Shown piece by piece: positions 36,891 through 46,286 of a DNA stretch of 64,000 nucleotides. Numbering within the stretch: position 1 is the stretch's first letter; every line of letters begins with the position of its first letter. The notes under the pieces are model-generated. The model had not been told where the DNA came from. It searched no databases and saw nothing but the letters and a program-made list of their open reading frames with translations. The stretch comes from Phaeobacter sp. CECT 5382. GTDB taxonomy: Bacteria; Pseudomonadota; Alphaproteobacteria; Rhodobacterales; Rhodobacteraceae. The position numbers and the translations under genes are program-made. Location: positions 1 through 64,000 of the forward strand of contig NZ_CYSG01000003.1 of assembly GCF_001457775.1 (NCBI RefSeq). The letters are read 5' to 3'.

Positions 36891-37250
36891 GTGACCTCCT
36901 AAAAAACTTTTGCGACCTCTAAATACGGGCCGCCGTGCCACTCAACGAAAACGAGATCCGCACAGCCTAACACCGTGCGAACCACGACCCTCTGCCATGA
37001 CGCAAAACGCGCGCAACAACCTCAAGGTGTCGAGAGAATGCGCACAACGGGTTAACATTCCCTGTTTTGCCGACATATTTCAGCGGCCCGCTAGGAAATA
37101 TTCGAAGTACCCGGAAACCTACTCTGCACTCGGGGCCATTCTGGCCTCAGATCCTGGGCAACCATGATCGTATTTGCAGTGCCGCCCTACGTCGCAGTCT
37201 GGACCTTGAACCAGGAAAGCCTTAGATCTTCACGCAAGGAGACGCCCGCT
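36891..37250. promoter_or_regulatory. Divergent intergenic region, hybrid kinase / ispH
   Basis: These 360 bp lie between two divergent genes and must hold both promoters. An AT-rich stretch lies around 37075-37105. A good RBS (AAGGAGACG) precedes ispH. I see no gene and no operator that I can name. Confidence 0.4.
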
Positions 37251-38204
37251 ATGACCAAACCTGCCCTGACCCTATATCTGGCCGCACCGCGTGGCTTTTG
37301 CGCCGGTGTTGATCGCGCTATCAAGATCGTCGAGCTGGCGCTGGAGAAATGGGGGGCACCGGTCTATGTGCGCCACGAAATCGTGCACAATAAATATGTG
37401 GTGGACGGGCTGCGCGACAAAGGCGCCATCTTTGTCGAAGAGCTGGACGAATGCCCCGAAGACCGCCCGGTGATCTTTTCCGCCCATGGTGTGCCGAAAT
37501 CGGTGCCTGCCGCCGCAGAGGCCCGTCAGATGGTCTATGTCGATGCCACCTGCCCGCTGGTCAGCAAGGTCCATATCGAAGCCCAGCGTCACGCGGAAAA
37601 CGGCCTCCAGATGATCATGATCGGCCACAAGGGACATCCCGAAACCGTCGGCACCATGGGCCAACTACCCGAAGGCGAAGTCATCCTGGTGGAAACCCCC
37701 GAGGATGTCGCCCATGTCACCGTGCGCGACCCAGCCCAGCTGGCCTATGTCACCCAGACGACCCTGTCGGTGGATGACACCAAAGGGATAGTAGCAGCCC
37801 TCGAGGCCCGCTTTCCCGCCATAGTCGGCCCGCACAAGGAAGACATCTGCTATGCCACCACCAACCGCCAGGAAGCGGTCAAGGCAGTCGCCCCGAAATC
37901 GGATGCGATGCTGGTGGTGGGGGCACCCAACTCCTCCAACTCGCGTCGGCTGGTAGAGGTCGGCTCCAAAGCAGGCTGTAAATACGCGCAATTGGTGCAG
38001 CGTGCCGAAAACATCGACTGGCGCGCCCTCGACGGTATTTCGAGCATTGCCATTACCGCGGGGGCTTCGGCACCAGAACTGCTGGTGAACGAGGTGATCG
38101 ACGCCTTTCGCGCCCGCTATGAAGTCACCGTCGAAGTGGTTGAAACCGCTGTCGAGCGGGTCGAGTTCAAAGTGCCGCGCGTGCTGCGTCAAGCAGCGCA
38201 ATAG
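37251..38204 (+). CDS. ispH: 4-hydroxy-3-methylbut-2-enyl diphosphate reductase
   Basis: The last enzyme of the MEP isoprenoid route, a 4Fe-4S protein making IPP and DMAPP. The 317-residue product has the three cluster cysteines in [22 protein letters not shown] and [11 protein letters not shown], plus [20 protein letters not shown] and [12 protein letters not shown] start at the ATG at 37251 ([11 protein letters not shown]) after AAGGAGACG; a longer frame from 37164 adds 29 residues without homology. Confidence 0.96.
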   Translation: MTKPALTLYLAAPRGFCAGVDRAIKIVELALEKWGAPVYVRHEIVHNKYVVDGLRDKGAIFVEELDECPEDRPVIFSAHGVPKSVPAAAEARQMVYVDATCPLVSKVHIEAQRHAENGLQMIMIGHKGHPETVGTMGQLPEGEVILVETPEDVAHVTVRDPAQLAYVTQTTLSVDDTKGIVAALEARFPAIVGPHKEDICYATTNRQEAVKAVAPKSDAMLVVGAPNSSNSRRLVEVGSKAGCKYAQLVQRAENIDWRALDGISSIAITAGASAPELLVNEVIDAFRARYEVTVEVVETAVERVEFKVPRVLRQAAQ

Positions 38205-38336
38205 TCATCAATCCACTGTCCAGTCTCTCAGAGATCTGCACTGAAATTGGCTGGAAACTGACTGTTTACCGCCGCCCTCCTTCCCCCTAGGCTGAGCAAA
38301 ATCAAGCTCTCGATCCATAGGCGGAAGGCGCGACCC

Positions 38337-38951
38337 ATGATAACTCTGCAGTTCCTGATCACGGCTATCGTGGTGGTTTTAGCCCCCGGCACCGGGGTTC
38401 TTTACACTCTGGCGCTGGGTCTTGGTCAGGGCAGTCGCGCCGCTGTCTGGGCCGCCTTGGGCTGCACCTTCGGGATCCTGCCGCATCTGATGGCGGCCAC
38501 CCTTGGGCTGGCCGCCCTGTTGCACAGTTCTGCATTGCTGTTTCAGATCGTCAAAACCCTCGGGGTTCTCTATCTGCTCTACCTCGCTTGGCAGGCGCTC
38601 CGGTCCGGTGGCGCTTTGGCGGTGTCTTCTCAGACTAGATCCCAGTCGCCGTGGCGCATTGCCCAACGAGGCGCGCTAATCAATATTCTCAATCCAAAAC
38701 TATCCGTGTTTTTCCTGGCCCTGTTGCCGCCTTTCCTGTCAGGTAATCCGGAAACCGCAACGCTTGAGATGGCCTCCCTTGGCGGTGTCTTCATGGCGCT
38801 GACCTTTGGCGTCTTTGTGCTCTACGGTTTTTTTGCAGCGCAGGCCCGTCAGTTTGTGCTGGGCTCCGAGACGGTTTTGAAATGGCTCAATCGCGGCTTT
38901 GCCAGTATCTTTGCCGCCCTTGCTGCCCGACTGGCTGTTGAACGCGCCTAG
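38337..38951 (+). CDS. LysE family translocator
   Basis: A 204-residue inner-membrane exporter of the LysE/RhtB family, which expels amino acids or related metabolites. About six hydrophobic helices; the signature near the N-terminus is VLAPGTGVLYTLALGLGQGSRAAVWAALG, followed by KTLGVLYLLYLAWQALRSGG and the central NILNPKLSVFFLALLPPFL. The substrate cannot be told. The gene is followed by a methyltransferase gene 62 bp on. Confidence 0.9.
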   Translation: MITLQFLITAIVVVLAPGTGVLYTLALGLGQGSRAAVWAALGCTFGILPHLMAATLGLAALLHSSALLFQIVKTLGVLYLLYLAWQALRSGGALAVSSQTRSQSPWRIAQRGALINILNPKLSVFFLALLPPFLSGNPETATLEMASLGGVFMALTFGVFVLYGFFAAQARQFVLGSETVLKWLNRGFASIFAALAARLAVERA

Positions 38952-39013
38952 CGTTTGCGCAGCTGTGCACCCCCTCTTTCCCCGACTTTCCCCCTGACGA
39001 GCAAGGCCCCCGA

Positions 39014-39607
39014 ATGAGCGACGCCGAAACCCTTCGCATCTATGATGCCCATGCCGCAGATTATGCGCAAAAGAACCAAAGCTATCTCAGCAATGATCCC
39101 CGGCTGCTGGAATTCATCACCGCTTGTCCCGCAGGCGGGCGGGTTCTGGATCTTGGGTGCGGCCCCGGCACCTCGGCCGCAGTTATGGCCAAGGCAGGTC
39201 TTTTGGCGGAGGCGACCGATGCTTCTGCCGAAATGGTTGCTCTGGCAAATCAGCAGACAGGTGTCGCAGCACGGCTGGCGCAGTTCGAAGACCTGAAGGC
39301 GCGATTCATCTATGATGGCATCTGGGCCAATTTCTGCCTGCTGCACGCCCCGCGCAGCGCCTTTTCCAGCCATCTTGCCGCGATAAAACAGGCACTCAAA
39401 CCCGGTGGTGCCTTTTACATTGCGCTCAAGACCGGTAAAGGCGAGGCCCGCGACACATTGGGGCGGCTGTATACCTACTACGAGGAAGATGAATTGAACG
39501 ACCTGCTCGCGCGCGAAGGCTTTACCGTGCTGAACTCTACCCATGGTAGCAGCGAAGGCCTGGATGGCCAGATTGCCCCCTGGATCTCGGTGGCGACACA
39601 TGCCTGA
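39014..39607 (+). CDS. Class I SAM-dependent methyltransferase
   Basis: A 197-residue methyltransferase with the SAM-binding motif [20 protein letters not shown] (~residues 44-62), an acidic end of strand 2 (ATDAS), and a post-motif [11 protein letters not shown]. The acceptor substrate is unknown. Its stop codon overlaps the rnhA start by 8 bp, indicating coupled translation. Confidence 0.9.
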   Translation: MSDAETLRIYDAHAADYAQKNQSYLSNDPRLLEFITACPAGGRVLDLGCGPGTSAAVMAKAGLLAEATDASAEMVALANQQTGVAARLAQFEDLKARFIYDGIWANFCLLHAPRSAFSSHLAAIKQALKPGGAFYIALKTGKGEARDTLGRLYTYYEEDELNDLLAREGFTVLNSTHGSSEGLDGQIAPWISVATHA

Positions 39608-40067
39608 TCTCTATGCCTACACCGATGGCGCCTGCTCCGGCAATCCCGGCCCCGGCGGCTGGGGTGCCCTGCTGCAGGCCATGGATGGCGACACCGTGGT
39701 CAAGGAAAAGGAGTTGCAGGGCGGCGAGGCCAATACCACCAACAACCGGATGGAACTGCTGGCGGCAATCAACGCACTGGAAAGCCTCGCCCGTCCCTCT
39801 GCCCTGACCGTCGTCACCGATAGCAACTACGTCAAGAACGGCATTACCGGCTGGATTCACGGCTGGAAAAAGAACGGCTGGAAAAACGCCGCGAAAAAGC
39901 CCGTCAAGAATGCCGAACTTTGGCAGCGCCTGGACGAAGCCCAGCGCCGCCATCAGGTCACCTGGGAATGGGTCAAGGGCCACGCAGGCCATCCTGAAAA
40001 CGAACGCGCGGATGAGCTGGCCCGGGCCGGCATGGCCCCGTTCAAGAAAGGTCAGTCAAAGGCATGA
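39600..40067 (+). CDS. rnhA: Ribonuclease HI
   Basis: RNase HI degrades RNA in RNA-DNA hybrids. The 155-residue product carries all four catalytic acids: Asp9 in [16 protein letters not shown], Glu in [10 protein letters not shown], Asp in [12 protein letters not shown] and Asp in [10 protein letters not shown], plus the basic handle [18 protein letters not shown] start at the ATG at 39600 ([10 protein letters not shown]), which overlaps the methyltransferase end. Confidence 0.96.
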   Translation: MPDLYAYTDGACSGNPGPGGWGALLQAMDGDTVVKEKELQGGEANTTNNRMELLAAINALESLARPSALTVVTDSNYVKNGITGWIHGWKKNGWKNAAKKPVKNAELWQRLDEAQRRHQVTWEWVKGHAGHPENERADELARAGMAPFKKGQSKA

Positions 40068-40098
40068 GGGTCCGATACAGATCCGAGGGCATTCAGGC

Positions 40099-40722
40099 AT
40101 GACCTTTCTCACCCTGCTCGACTATGCCTCGGTTCTGGTCTTTGCGCTGACAGGTGCATTGGTCGCCAGTCGGGCTCAGCTGGATATCGTCGGCTTTGCC
40201 TTCGTGTCCTGCCTCACGGCAGTTGGCGGTGGCACGGTGCGCGATCTTCTGCTCAATCGGGACGAGGTCTTTTGGGTCGCTGACCCCAATTCGGTCCTGC
40301 TGGCCGCAGGGGCTGCCGTTGTGGTGTTCTTCACCGCACATCTAGTTGAAAGTCGGCTGCGCTGGGTGATCTGGCTCGATAGTTTTGCACTGGCGATTGC
40401 GGTTTCAGCGGGCACAGGCGCTGCCATGGCGCTCGATAAACCGGCGGTTATTGTGGTGCTGATGGGGATGGCGACCGGCAGTCTTGGCGGATTGATGCGT
40501 GACGTGGTGGTCGGTGAAGTGCCTCTGGTGTTGAAACAAGGTGAGCTCTACATCACCTGCGCTATGAGTGGCGCGATCTCGGCTGTTGCCGCCGTCTCTA
40601 TTGGTGTGCCTACAGGGTTAGCACTGATCCTTTGTGCCGGGGTCTGCTGGGTATTGCGGGCAGGCTCCATCGCATTTGGCTGGCATCTGCCAGTCTACAA
40701 AAGTCGCCCGCCACGCAGTTGA
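40099..40722 (+). CDS. Trimeric intracellular cation channel (TRIC/UPF0126) family protein
   Basis: A 207-residue protein with about seven transmembrane helices in two repeats. Each has the family glycine-rich motif: TAVGGGTVRDLLL and MATGSLGGLMRDVVVGEVP. Bacterial TRIC homologues form homotrimeric potassium channels. The ATG at 40099 opens MTFLTLLDYASVLVFALTGAL. It follows rnhA by 31 bp and is convergent with the small membrane protein genes. Confidence 0.92.
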   Translation: MTFLTLLDYASVLVFALTGALVASRAQLDIVGFAFVSCLTAVGGGTVRDLLLNRDEVFWVADPNSVLLAAGAAVVVFFTAHLVESRLRWVIWLDSFALAIAVSAGTGAAMALDKPAVIVVLMGMATGSLGGLMRDVVVGEVPLVLKQGELYITCAMSGAISAVAAVSIGVPTGLALILCAGVCWVLRAGSIAFGWHLPVYKSRPPRS

Positions 40723-40769
40723 CCGCCGCTGGCCTGCGGCCTTGCCCCCCTACTGAACAGAAGTCGTGG

Positions 40770-41006
40770 TCAGCGTTTGATATAGGTCTGCCACAGCCAG
40801 ATCAGCGCCAGCGCGCCAAGAACCGCACCGACCAGCCCCGCCATCATGCCCATCACCGCAAGCAACGTGCGCAAGACCAGCCCGCCAATCAGCGCGCCTG
40901 CGATGCCGATCACCACAGTGGTGATGATATCCGCCTCGATGCGCATCAGACGCGTCGCCAGAAACCCTGCGGCTGCACCAATAATGATCAGAAATACAAT
41001 GTTCAT
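40770..41006 (-). CDS. GlsB/YeaQ/YmgE-like small membrane protein
   Basis: A 78-residue protein with three hydrophobic helices and the Gly-rich pattern IIIGAAAGFLATRLM...TTVVIGIAGALIGGLVL of the transglycosylase-associated (GlsB/YeaQ/YmgE) family, often stress-induced. I start at the ATG at 41006, behind GGAGATCTTC; an upstream reading to 41030 runs into the neighbour. It sits 11 bp after a second 78-residue membrane protein. Confidence 0.8.
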   Translation of the reverse strand: MNIVFLIIIGAAAGFLATRLMRIEADIITTVVIGIAGALIGGLVLRTLLAVMGMMAGLVGAVLGALALIWLWQTYIKR

Positions 41007-41017
41007 GAAGATCTCCG

Positions 41018-41254
41018 CTAACGTCGCCAATGAAACGGCACGATGACCAGCGCGCCGATTGACGACACGATAGCATTCAGCCCCGGCGCGCCAAAGCCCA
41101 CCCCAAACATGATGCGGACAAAATAAAACAGAAAGGCACCGCCAACACAGATAATGATCGAAGGCAGATAGCCATTATGGGTGAAGCCGCTCTTTTCAGA
41201 GGCGTAGCCAGTTATCCCGGCGATCACCACGGTGCCCATCAGGGTCAGAAACAT
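41018..41254 (-). CDS. Small membrane protein, possibly GlsB/YeaQ-like
   Basis: A 78-residue protein starting MFLTLMGTVVIAGITGYASEK at 41254, behind AGGAGAGCC. Two further hydrophobic segments follow (PSIIICVGGAFLFYFVRIM and LNAIVSSIGALVIVPF). It has the size and layout of the next gene, so they may be diverged paralogues, but identity is low. It follows fmt by 13 bp and is probably the fifth gene of the def-fmt transcript. The function is unknown. Confidence 0.75.
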   Translation of the reverse strand: MFLTLMGTVVIAGITGYASEKSGFTHNGYLPSIIICVGGAFLFYFVRIMFGVGFGAPGLNAIVSSIGALVIVPFHWRR

Positions 41255-41267
41255 CCCGGCTCTCCTG

Positions 41268-42188
41268 CTACAGCTGTTGCCCAGTCGCGAGCGGGAACCC
41301 CCGCACAAAGATCTCACGATCCTGCGCGCCTTTGCCTGCGCGTTGCAAGCGCAACAGCTCCACCGCCCCCGTGCCGCAGGCAACAACCAGGCGGTCGCCA
41401 TCCAGCACCTGCCCCGGATTGCCCTGCCCAGAGTCCCCGCCGGTGGCCAGACGTGAGGCCAGTAGTTTCACCCGCTGACCGTCAATTTCGACCCAGGCAC
41501 CGGGAAAGGGTGACAGGCCCCGGATCTTGCGATCCACCTCCTCGGCCGTCTTGGCCCAGTCGATCTGCGCCTCGCCCTTGTCAATTTTGGCGGCATAGGT
41601 CACCCCCTCTTCGGGCTGCGGACCCGGCGCCAGCCCGTCGAGATGGCGCAGGGCGGTGACAATCAGCGAGGCACCCATTTCTGACAGGCGGTCATGCAGC
41701 GCACTGGTGGTTTCTTCCTCGCCAATGGGCGTGGCTTCGCGCAGCAGTACCGGGCCGGTGTCCAGCCCTGCCTCCATCTGCATGATGCAAATGCCAGTCT
41801 GCTCATCGCCCGCCATGATGGCGCGATGGATCGGGGCGGCCCCACGCCAGCGCGGCAGAAGGCTTGCGTGAATATTCAAACAGCCTTTGGCAGGGGCATC
41901 CAGAACTGCCTGCGGCAGGATCAGCCCATAGGCGACAACCACGGCGACATCTGCACCAAGTGCTGCAAACTCCACCTGTTCCGCCGCGCCTTTCAGCGAC
42001 ACCGGGTGACGCACCTCCAACCCCAGTTCCAACGCTCGGGCGTGTACGGGTGTCGGGCGATCTTTCTTGCCGCGGCCTGCCGGACGCGGCGGCTGGCAAT
42101 AGACCGCTGCAATCTCGTGGCCCGCTGTCACCAGCGCATCCAGTACCGGCACCGAGAAGTCCGGCGTTCCCATGAAGATGACGCGCAT
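41268..42188 (-). CDS. fmt: Methionyl-tRNA formyltransferase
   Basis: It formylates initiator Met-tRNA. The 306-residue product has [19 protein letters not shown], the catalytic block [21 protein letters not shown] with Asn and His, and the Asp of DTGPVLL, followed by the C-terminal OB-like domain. It lies directly after three deformylase genes, which remove the formyl group it adds, a classical partnership. Confidence 0.96.
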   Translation of the reverse strand: MRVIFMGTPDFSVPVLDALVTAGHEIAAVYCQPPRPAGRGKKDRPTPVHARALELGLEVRHPVSLKGAAEQVEFAALGADVAVVVAYGLILPQAVLDAPAKGCLNIHASLLPRWRGAAPIHRAIMAGDEQTGICIMQMEAGLDTGPVLLREATPIGEEETTSALHDRLSEMGASLIVTALRHLDGLAPGPQPEEGVTYAAKIDKGEAQIDWAKTAEEVDRKIRGLSPFPGAWVEIDGQRVKLLASRLATGGDSGQGNPGQVLDGDRLVVACGTGAVELLRLQRAGKGAQDREIFVRGFPLATGQQL

Positions 42189-42204
42189 AGTGTGTCTCCC
42201 AGCC

Positions 42205-42702
42205 TTAGCCGTTCAGTTTCTTGGATTTCTTGATCAGCATATCGCGCTTCACCTTGCTCAAGTGGTCAAAATAGAGCTTGCCGTTCAAGTGGTCGATCTG
42301 GTGCTGTACGCTTGTGGCCTCGATACCAACAAAATCACGCTCGGTGATCTCCCCGGTCTCATCCATGTAGCGCACGGTGACCGCACGCGGGCGTTTGATC
42401 TTGGCCGAAACACCAGGCAGGTTCGGGCTGGCCTCTTCGTGTTCGCGCAGCTGAGTCGAGGCATGCAGCACTTCGGGGTTGGCCATGCGCACAGCGCGAC
42501 CGCGCTCTTTGGAGCCATCCACCACCGCGAGACGGAGCATCACGCCAATCTGATTGGCGCCAAGGCCCACACCGGGCATTGCCTCCATCGTATCGATCAT
42601 ATCGGTCCAGATCTGGCGAATCTCGTCGGTGATTTCGCTCACCTCAGCGGCAGCAGTGCGCAGGCGTTTGTCGGGCCAGGGCAGACAGATACGTGCAGTC
42701 AT
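42205..42702 (-). CDS. Peptide deformylase-like protein lacking catalytic residues
   Basis: A 165-residue member of the deformylase fold: motif 1 is [10 protein letters not shown] (44-53). Motif 2, normally EGCLS with the metal-binding Cys, reads EASPN with Ser92 in the Cys position. Motif 3, normally HEIDH, reads HQIDH (134-138), so the catalytic Glu is Gln. It should not be an active metallo-deformylase, yet the fold is whole and the frame open. It overlaps the second def gene by 4 bp and precedes fmt by 16 bp. Confidence 0.9.
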   Translation of the reverse strand: MTARICLPWPDKRLRTAAAEVSEITDEIRQIWTDMIDTMEAMPGVGLGANQIGVMLRLAVVDGSKERGRAVRMANPEVLHASTQLREHEEASPNLPGVSAKIKRPRAVTVRYMDETGEITERDFVGIEATSVQHQIDHLNGKLYFDHLSKVKRDMLIKKSKKLNG

Positions 42703-43205
42703 GGGGCAGTCTCCTGAAAACGGGCGAATTCGGCCTCGGCGCGGGCGCGGTCTGCCGCTGCCAGCCGGTCAAAGGTCACAAGGCCTTCGAGATGGTCATA
42801 TTCATGCTGGATACAGCGGGCGGCAAAACCGTCAAACTCCCCCTGCTGTTGTGCGCCATGCTGGTCTTGCCAGCGCAGCTCCACAGTCGAAGGGCGCAGC
42901 ACCGGGGTCACAACGCCGGGGATCGAAAGACAACCCTCGTCGCCGAGTTCTTCTACCGGGCCAAAGGACAGTATTTCGGGATTGATCATCGCCAGAGGCT
43001 TTCCCGCCCCCTCCTTCCAGGTGGCGTCCATCACGAAAAGGCGTTTCAACACCCCAACCTGCGGCGCCGCCAGCCCCCGTCCGGGGGCGGCATACATGGT
43101 TTCAAACATATCGGCGATCAGCGCACTCAGGTCCTCCTCCCCGACCGGGGCACAGGGTGTGGACAGCGCGGCCTCGGGCCAGTGCAGGATCGGCAGCAGC
43201 GCCAT
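42699..43205 (-). CDS. def: Peptide deformylase, second copy
   Basis: A 168-residue deformylase with motif 1 GRGLAAPQVG (Arg in place of the usual Ile), motif 2 EGCLSIPG with the metal Cys92, and motif 3 QHEYDHLEG with Glu135. All metal and catalytic residues are present, so activity is expected. It starts 5 bp after the first copy and overlaps the third. The surrounding residues differ from copy one, so peptide preference may differ. Confidence 0.93.
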   Translation of the reverse strand: MALLPILHWPEAALSTPCAPVGEEDLSALIADMFETMYAAPGRGLAAPQVGVLKRLFVMDATWKEGAGKPLAMINPEILSFGPVEELGDEGCLSIPGVVTPVLRPSTVELRWQDQHGAQQQGEFDGFAARCIQHEYDHLEGLVTFDRLAAADRARAEAEFARFQETAP

Positions 43206-43210
43206 ACCCG

Positions 43211-43729
43211 TCAGCCCCGCGCCCGCTCACGTTTGAGCTTTTGCATCTTGCGGGTGATCATCTGACGTTTCAGTGGCTTGAGGTAGTCGATAAACAGCTT
43301 GCCATCGAGATGGTCTATCTCGTGCTGAACACAGGTGGCCCAAAGCCCATCAAAGGTCTCGCGCTGCGGGTTGCCATCGCGATCCATCCATTCGACCTCG
43401 ACATCCCTTGGGCGGGTGACTTCGGCGTATTGGTCCGGGATCGACAGGCAGCCTTCCTCGTAGACGTTGGTTTCGTCCGAGGTGGCGATGATTTCGGGGT
43501 TGAACATAACCAGCGGCCTGCCAGCTGTGCCTTCTTCCTTTTCGCAATCCAGCACGATCAGACGGTCCAGAATACCGATCTGGGGTGCCGCCAGGCCAAT
43601 ACCGGGCGCCGTATACATGGTTTCCAGCATGTCATCGGCCAATACGCGCAGCTCATCAGAGACATCGGCAAGCGGCGCACAGGCCTTTTTCAGGCGGGGA
43701 TCGGGATGGATCAGGATCGGGTGTTTCAT
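43211..43729 (-). CDS. def: Peptide deformylase, first copy
   Basis: It removes formyl from the N-terminal Met of new proteins. The 172-residue product is the canonical one of the three: GIGLAAPQIG (43-52), EEGCLSIPDQ with Cys94, and QHEIDHLDG with His136, Glu137 and His140 binding Fe/Zn. It opens the def-def-def-like-fmt operon and is divergent from the patB gene. Confidence 0.96.
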   Translation of the reverse strand: MKHPILIHPDPRLKKACAPLADVSDELRVLADDMLETMYTAPGIGLAAPQIGILDRLIVLDCEKEEGTAGRPLVMFNPEIIATSDETNVYEEGCLSIPDQYAEVTRPRDVEVEWMDRDGNPQRETFDGLWATCVQHEIDHLDGKLFIDYLKPLKRQMITRKMQKLKRERARG

Positions 43730-43919
43730 GGGCCTGATTTAGGACATTGCCCCTGCCACTGCAACGCCCCCGTGACATCGCGTCCCGCGCGTGGCTTTCC
43801 GGTCTGTTTTCGCCCAGGAACTCCGCGACCTCACGCGCAGTTGAACACCCCGTTACGGATCCTCTTGCACATGGCGCAATTCCCGCTAGCTTCGCTGGCA
43901 AACAAGCGGAGTTTTCCTT

Positions 43920-45092
43920 ATGGATTTTGACAGCATCATCGACCGTCGCGGCACCCACAGCGTGAAATGGGACAATATGGAGGGCCTCTATGGCGTCTCG
44001 CCGGATGATGGGTTGTCAATGTGGGTGGCCGACATGGATTTCGCCGTGCCCCCGGCTGTCAGCAACAAAATGCGCGAGATGGCGGATCATGGCATCTATG
44101 GCTATGTCAATTGTGACACGCCCTACAAGGATGCGATCCGCTGGTGGATGCAGAACCGCCATGGCTGGCAGGTCGAGGCGGATGCGATTTTCACCACCAC
44201 AGGCCTCGTGAATGGTGTCGGCATGTGTCTCGACACCTTTACCCAGCCCGGCGATGGCATTGTGCTGTTCACACCAGTCTATCATGCCTTTGCTAAGGTC
44301 ATTAACAATGCCGGGCGCGATGTCGTCGAATGCGAGATGATCAATCGTGACGGTCGTTACGAGATGGACATGGCGGCCTATGACGCGCAGATGACCGGCA
44401 AGGAAAAGATGGTCATCCTCTGTTCGCCGCATAACCCTGGTGGGCGGGTCTGGACCCAGGACGAATTGCAGGCGGTGGCCGATTTTGCTAGACGCCATGA
44501 CCTGGTCCTGCTGTCGGATGAGATCCACCATGATCTGGTATTTGATGGAGCGACGCATATTGCGATGCAGAACGCCGTGCCTGAGATCACCGACCGGCTG
44601 TTGATGCTCACCGCGCCGTCCAAGACCTTCAACTTTGCAGGGCTGCACACAGGTCAGGTGATCATTCCTGACCCGCATCTGCGCGAGCAGTTCCGCCGCC
44701 GCATGCTGGCGCTGGCACTGTCACCCAACTCAGCGGGGCAGCTGGCTACTGCAGCGGCCTATTCCCCGGAAGGGGCCGAATGGGCCGACGCGCTGGTCAG
44801 CTATATTGACGGCAACCGTCAGGCTTTTGACGCGGCGATCGCCGATATTCCCGGTCTAAATTCGATGAAACTGCAGGCGACCTACCTGTCTTGGGTCGAT
44901 TTCTCCGGCACCGGTATGAGCCGCGAGGAATTCACCAACCGTGTGGAACAGGGCGCAGGTATTGCGGCCAACCACGGCACCACCTTTGGCACCGGCGGCG
45001 AAAGCTTTTTGCGGTTCAACATGGGCACTCAGCGCAGTCGTATCATCGAAGCAGGCGAGCGTCTGGCCAAGGCATTTGAAGATCTGCAATAG
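43920..45092 (+). CDS. patB: PatB/MalY-type cystathionine beta-lyase, PLP enzyme
   Basis: A 390-residue fold-type I PLP enzyme that cleaves C-S bonds in cystathionine or cysteine conjugates. The MalY/PatB start MDFDSIIDRRGTHSVKWD is followed by LSMWVADMDFAVPP, SPHNPGGRVW, LLSDEIHHDLVF and the PLP lysine in LTAPSKTFNFAGL. In Phaeobacter a PatB-type lyase contributes sulfur to tropodithietic acid; no other genes of that pathway are here, so a general C-S lyase is the safer call. Confidence 0.9.
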   Translation: MDFDSIIDRRGTHSVKWDNMEGLYGVSPDDGLSMWVADMDFAVPPAVSNKMREMADHGIYGYVNCDTPYKDAIRWWMQNRHGWQVEADAIFTTTGLVNGVGMCLDTFTQPGDGIVLFTPVYHAFAKVINNAGRDVVECEMINRDGRYEMDMAAYDAQMTGKEKMVILCSPHNPGGRVWTQDELQAVADFARRHDLVLLSDEIHHDLVFDGATHIAMQNAVPEITDRLLMLTAPSKTFNFAGLHTGQVIIPDPHLREQFRRRMLALALSPNSAGQLATAAAYSPEGAEWADALVSYIDGNRQAFDAAIADIPGLNSMKLQATYLSWVDFSGTGMSREEFTNRVEQGAGIAANHGTTFGTGGESFLRFNMGTQRSRIIEAGERLAKAFEDLQ

Positions 45093-45095
45093 CGC

Positions 45096-45629
45096 ATGCT
45101 CAAGCGCCTTTTCAAACTGGTTGCACTCTGTCTAATTGCAGCCCTTGGCTGGGGAATATGGCAGAGCTACGGCCCCCAGCCCGCCCCACCTGATCTGGCG
45201 GCTGCCGCGGATCGGGTGGATCGCATCCTGATCGAGAAATCCGCCCGCCGCCTGACCGCAAGCCGACAAGGGGAAACGGTATTGGAGTACAATATCGCGC
45301 TTGGCTTTGAACCACGCGGGGACAAATTTCAGGAGGGCGACGGCAAAACCCCGGAAGGGCTGTTCAAAGTCAACCGGCGCAATGAGCAAAGCAGCTACCA
45401 CCTGTCGCTTGGCCTGGACTACCCTCATGCAGAGCACAAAACACTTGCCGCCGCGGCCGGTGTCAGTCCAGGCGGCGATATCTTCATCCATGGGCAGCCC
45501 AATACCCTGGGCGGGGTTCTCATCCTGCCCGGCGACTGGACCGCAGGCTGCATCGCCATCAGCGATGCAGAGATGGACGTGCTCTGGGAATTGGTCGAGC
45601 TGGGAACCGTGGTGGAAATCAGACCCTAA
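45096..45629 (+). CDS. L,D-transpeptidase family protein (YkuD/ErfK)
   Basis: A 177-residue exported enzyme with one N-terminal hydrophobic signal/anchor (LVALCLIAALGWGIW). The YkuD catalytic signature is IFIHGQPN...GDWTAGCIAIS with His and the catalytic Cys. L,D-transpeptidases cross-link peptidoglycan or attach lipoproteins. It starts 3 bp after patB, so the two are co-transcribed; no functional link is obvious. Confidence 0.9.
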   Translation: MLKRLFKLVALCLIAALGWGIWQSYGPQPAPPDLAAAADRVDRILIEKSARRLTASRQGETVLEYNIALGFEPRGDKFQEGDGKTPEGLFKVNRRNEQSSYHLSLGLDYPHAEHKTLAAAAGVSPGGDIFIHGQPNTLGGVLILPGDWTAGCIAISDAEMDVLWELVELGTVVEIRP

Positions 45630-45659
45630 AGCTGGGCATCTGGTGCAAAAGGCCAGGCA

Positions 45660-46028
45660 TCAAAGACGACCCTCGGCACCGTCATTACCCAGCAGGCCAA
45701 CCGGCGCATCCGGCGCGCGGTAGAAATCAAGCGGGGCCGTTTCGGCGGCAGGTGTGGCGCGCTTGAACTCATAGCGCATCTCGCCGCCTTCGGCCTCGGA
45801 GGCGACGATCAGACACTGCGACAGGTGCCGCGCCCCATCGTAAAGATCTACCAGACCACGCAGTTGCGGCGCAGTCTCCTCTTCGACAGAAAACCCGGTT
45901 TTCCAAGTCCGCAGAACCCGGAAAAACTCCCCATCCGCAGCCACCCGCAGGCGGCTTTTCTTTTTCAGGCCGGAAACACGCGCGGCATCCAGGGCCTCTT
46001 GAACAGCTTTTGGCACATAGGTGGTCAT
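45660..46028 (-). CDS. Hypothetical protein
   Basis: A 122-residue soluble protein I do not recognise. It starts MTTYVPKAVQEALDAARVSGLKKKSRLRV at 46028 behind AAGG; the frame open to 46280 has no codon support upstream. The middle part, LRTWKTGFSVEEETAPQLRGLVDLYDG, may be a compact alpha/beta domain. The Ala/Pro-rich end is probably disordered. It is convergent with the transpeptidase gene and divergent from the reductase gene. Confidence 0.7.
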   Translation of the reverse strand: MTTYVPKAVQEALDAARVSGLKKKSRLRVAADGEFFRVLRTWKTGFSVEEETAPQLRGLVDLYDGARHLSQCLIVASEAEGGEMRYEFKRATPAAETAPLDFYRAPDAPVGLLGNDGAEGRL

Positions 46029-46286
46029 GGCAGTGGCCTTTTTTGGCAAACGAGTGCGCGAAGAGATTCGCATCCAGGCATGACCTTGCGGCCACCTCCT
46101 AAAGGTGACCGACAAATAGATAAAATCAAGTGAACATTTTGAAACAGGCTGCGACCAAATGGAGAGGGCACCAGCTTGTGATGTGCACCCGCGCAGAGCG
46201 GCTGCGCGGCGGCGGGGGTAGGACCGGCGACCGGCGCCGCCTAGCTTGTTTTTCAGCCAAAACGACAGCGTAAGGAGCAAAGTGAG

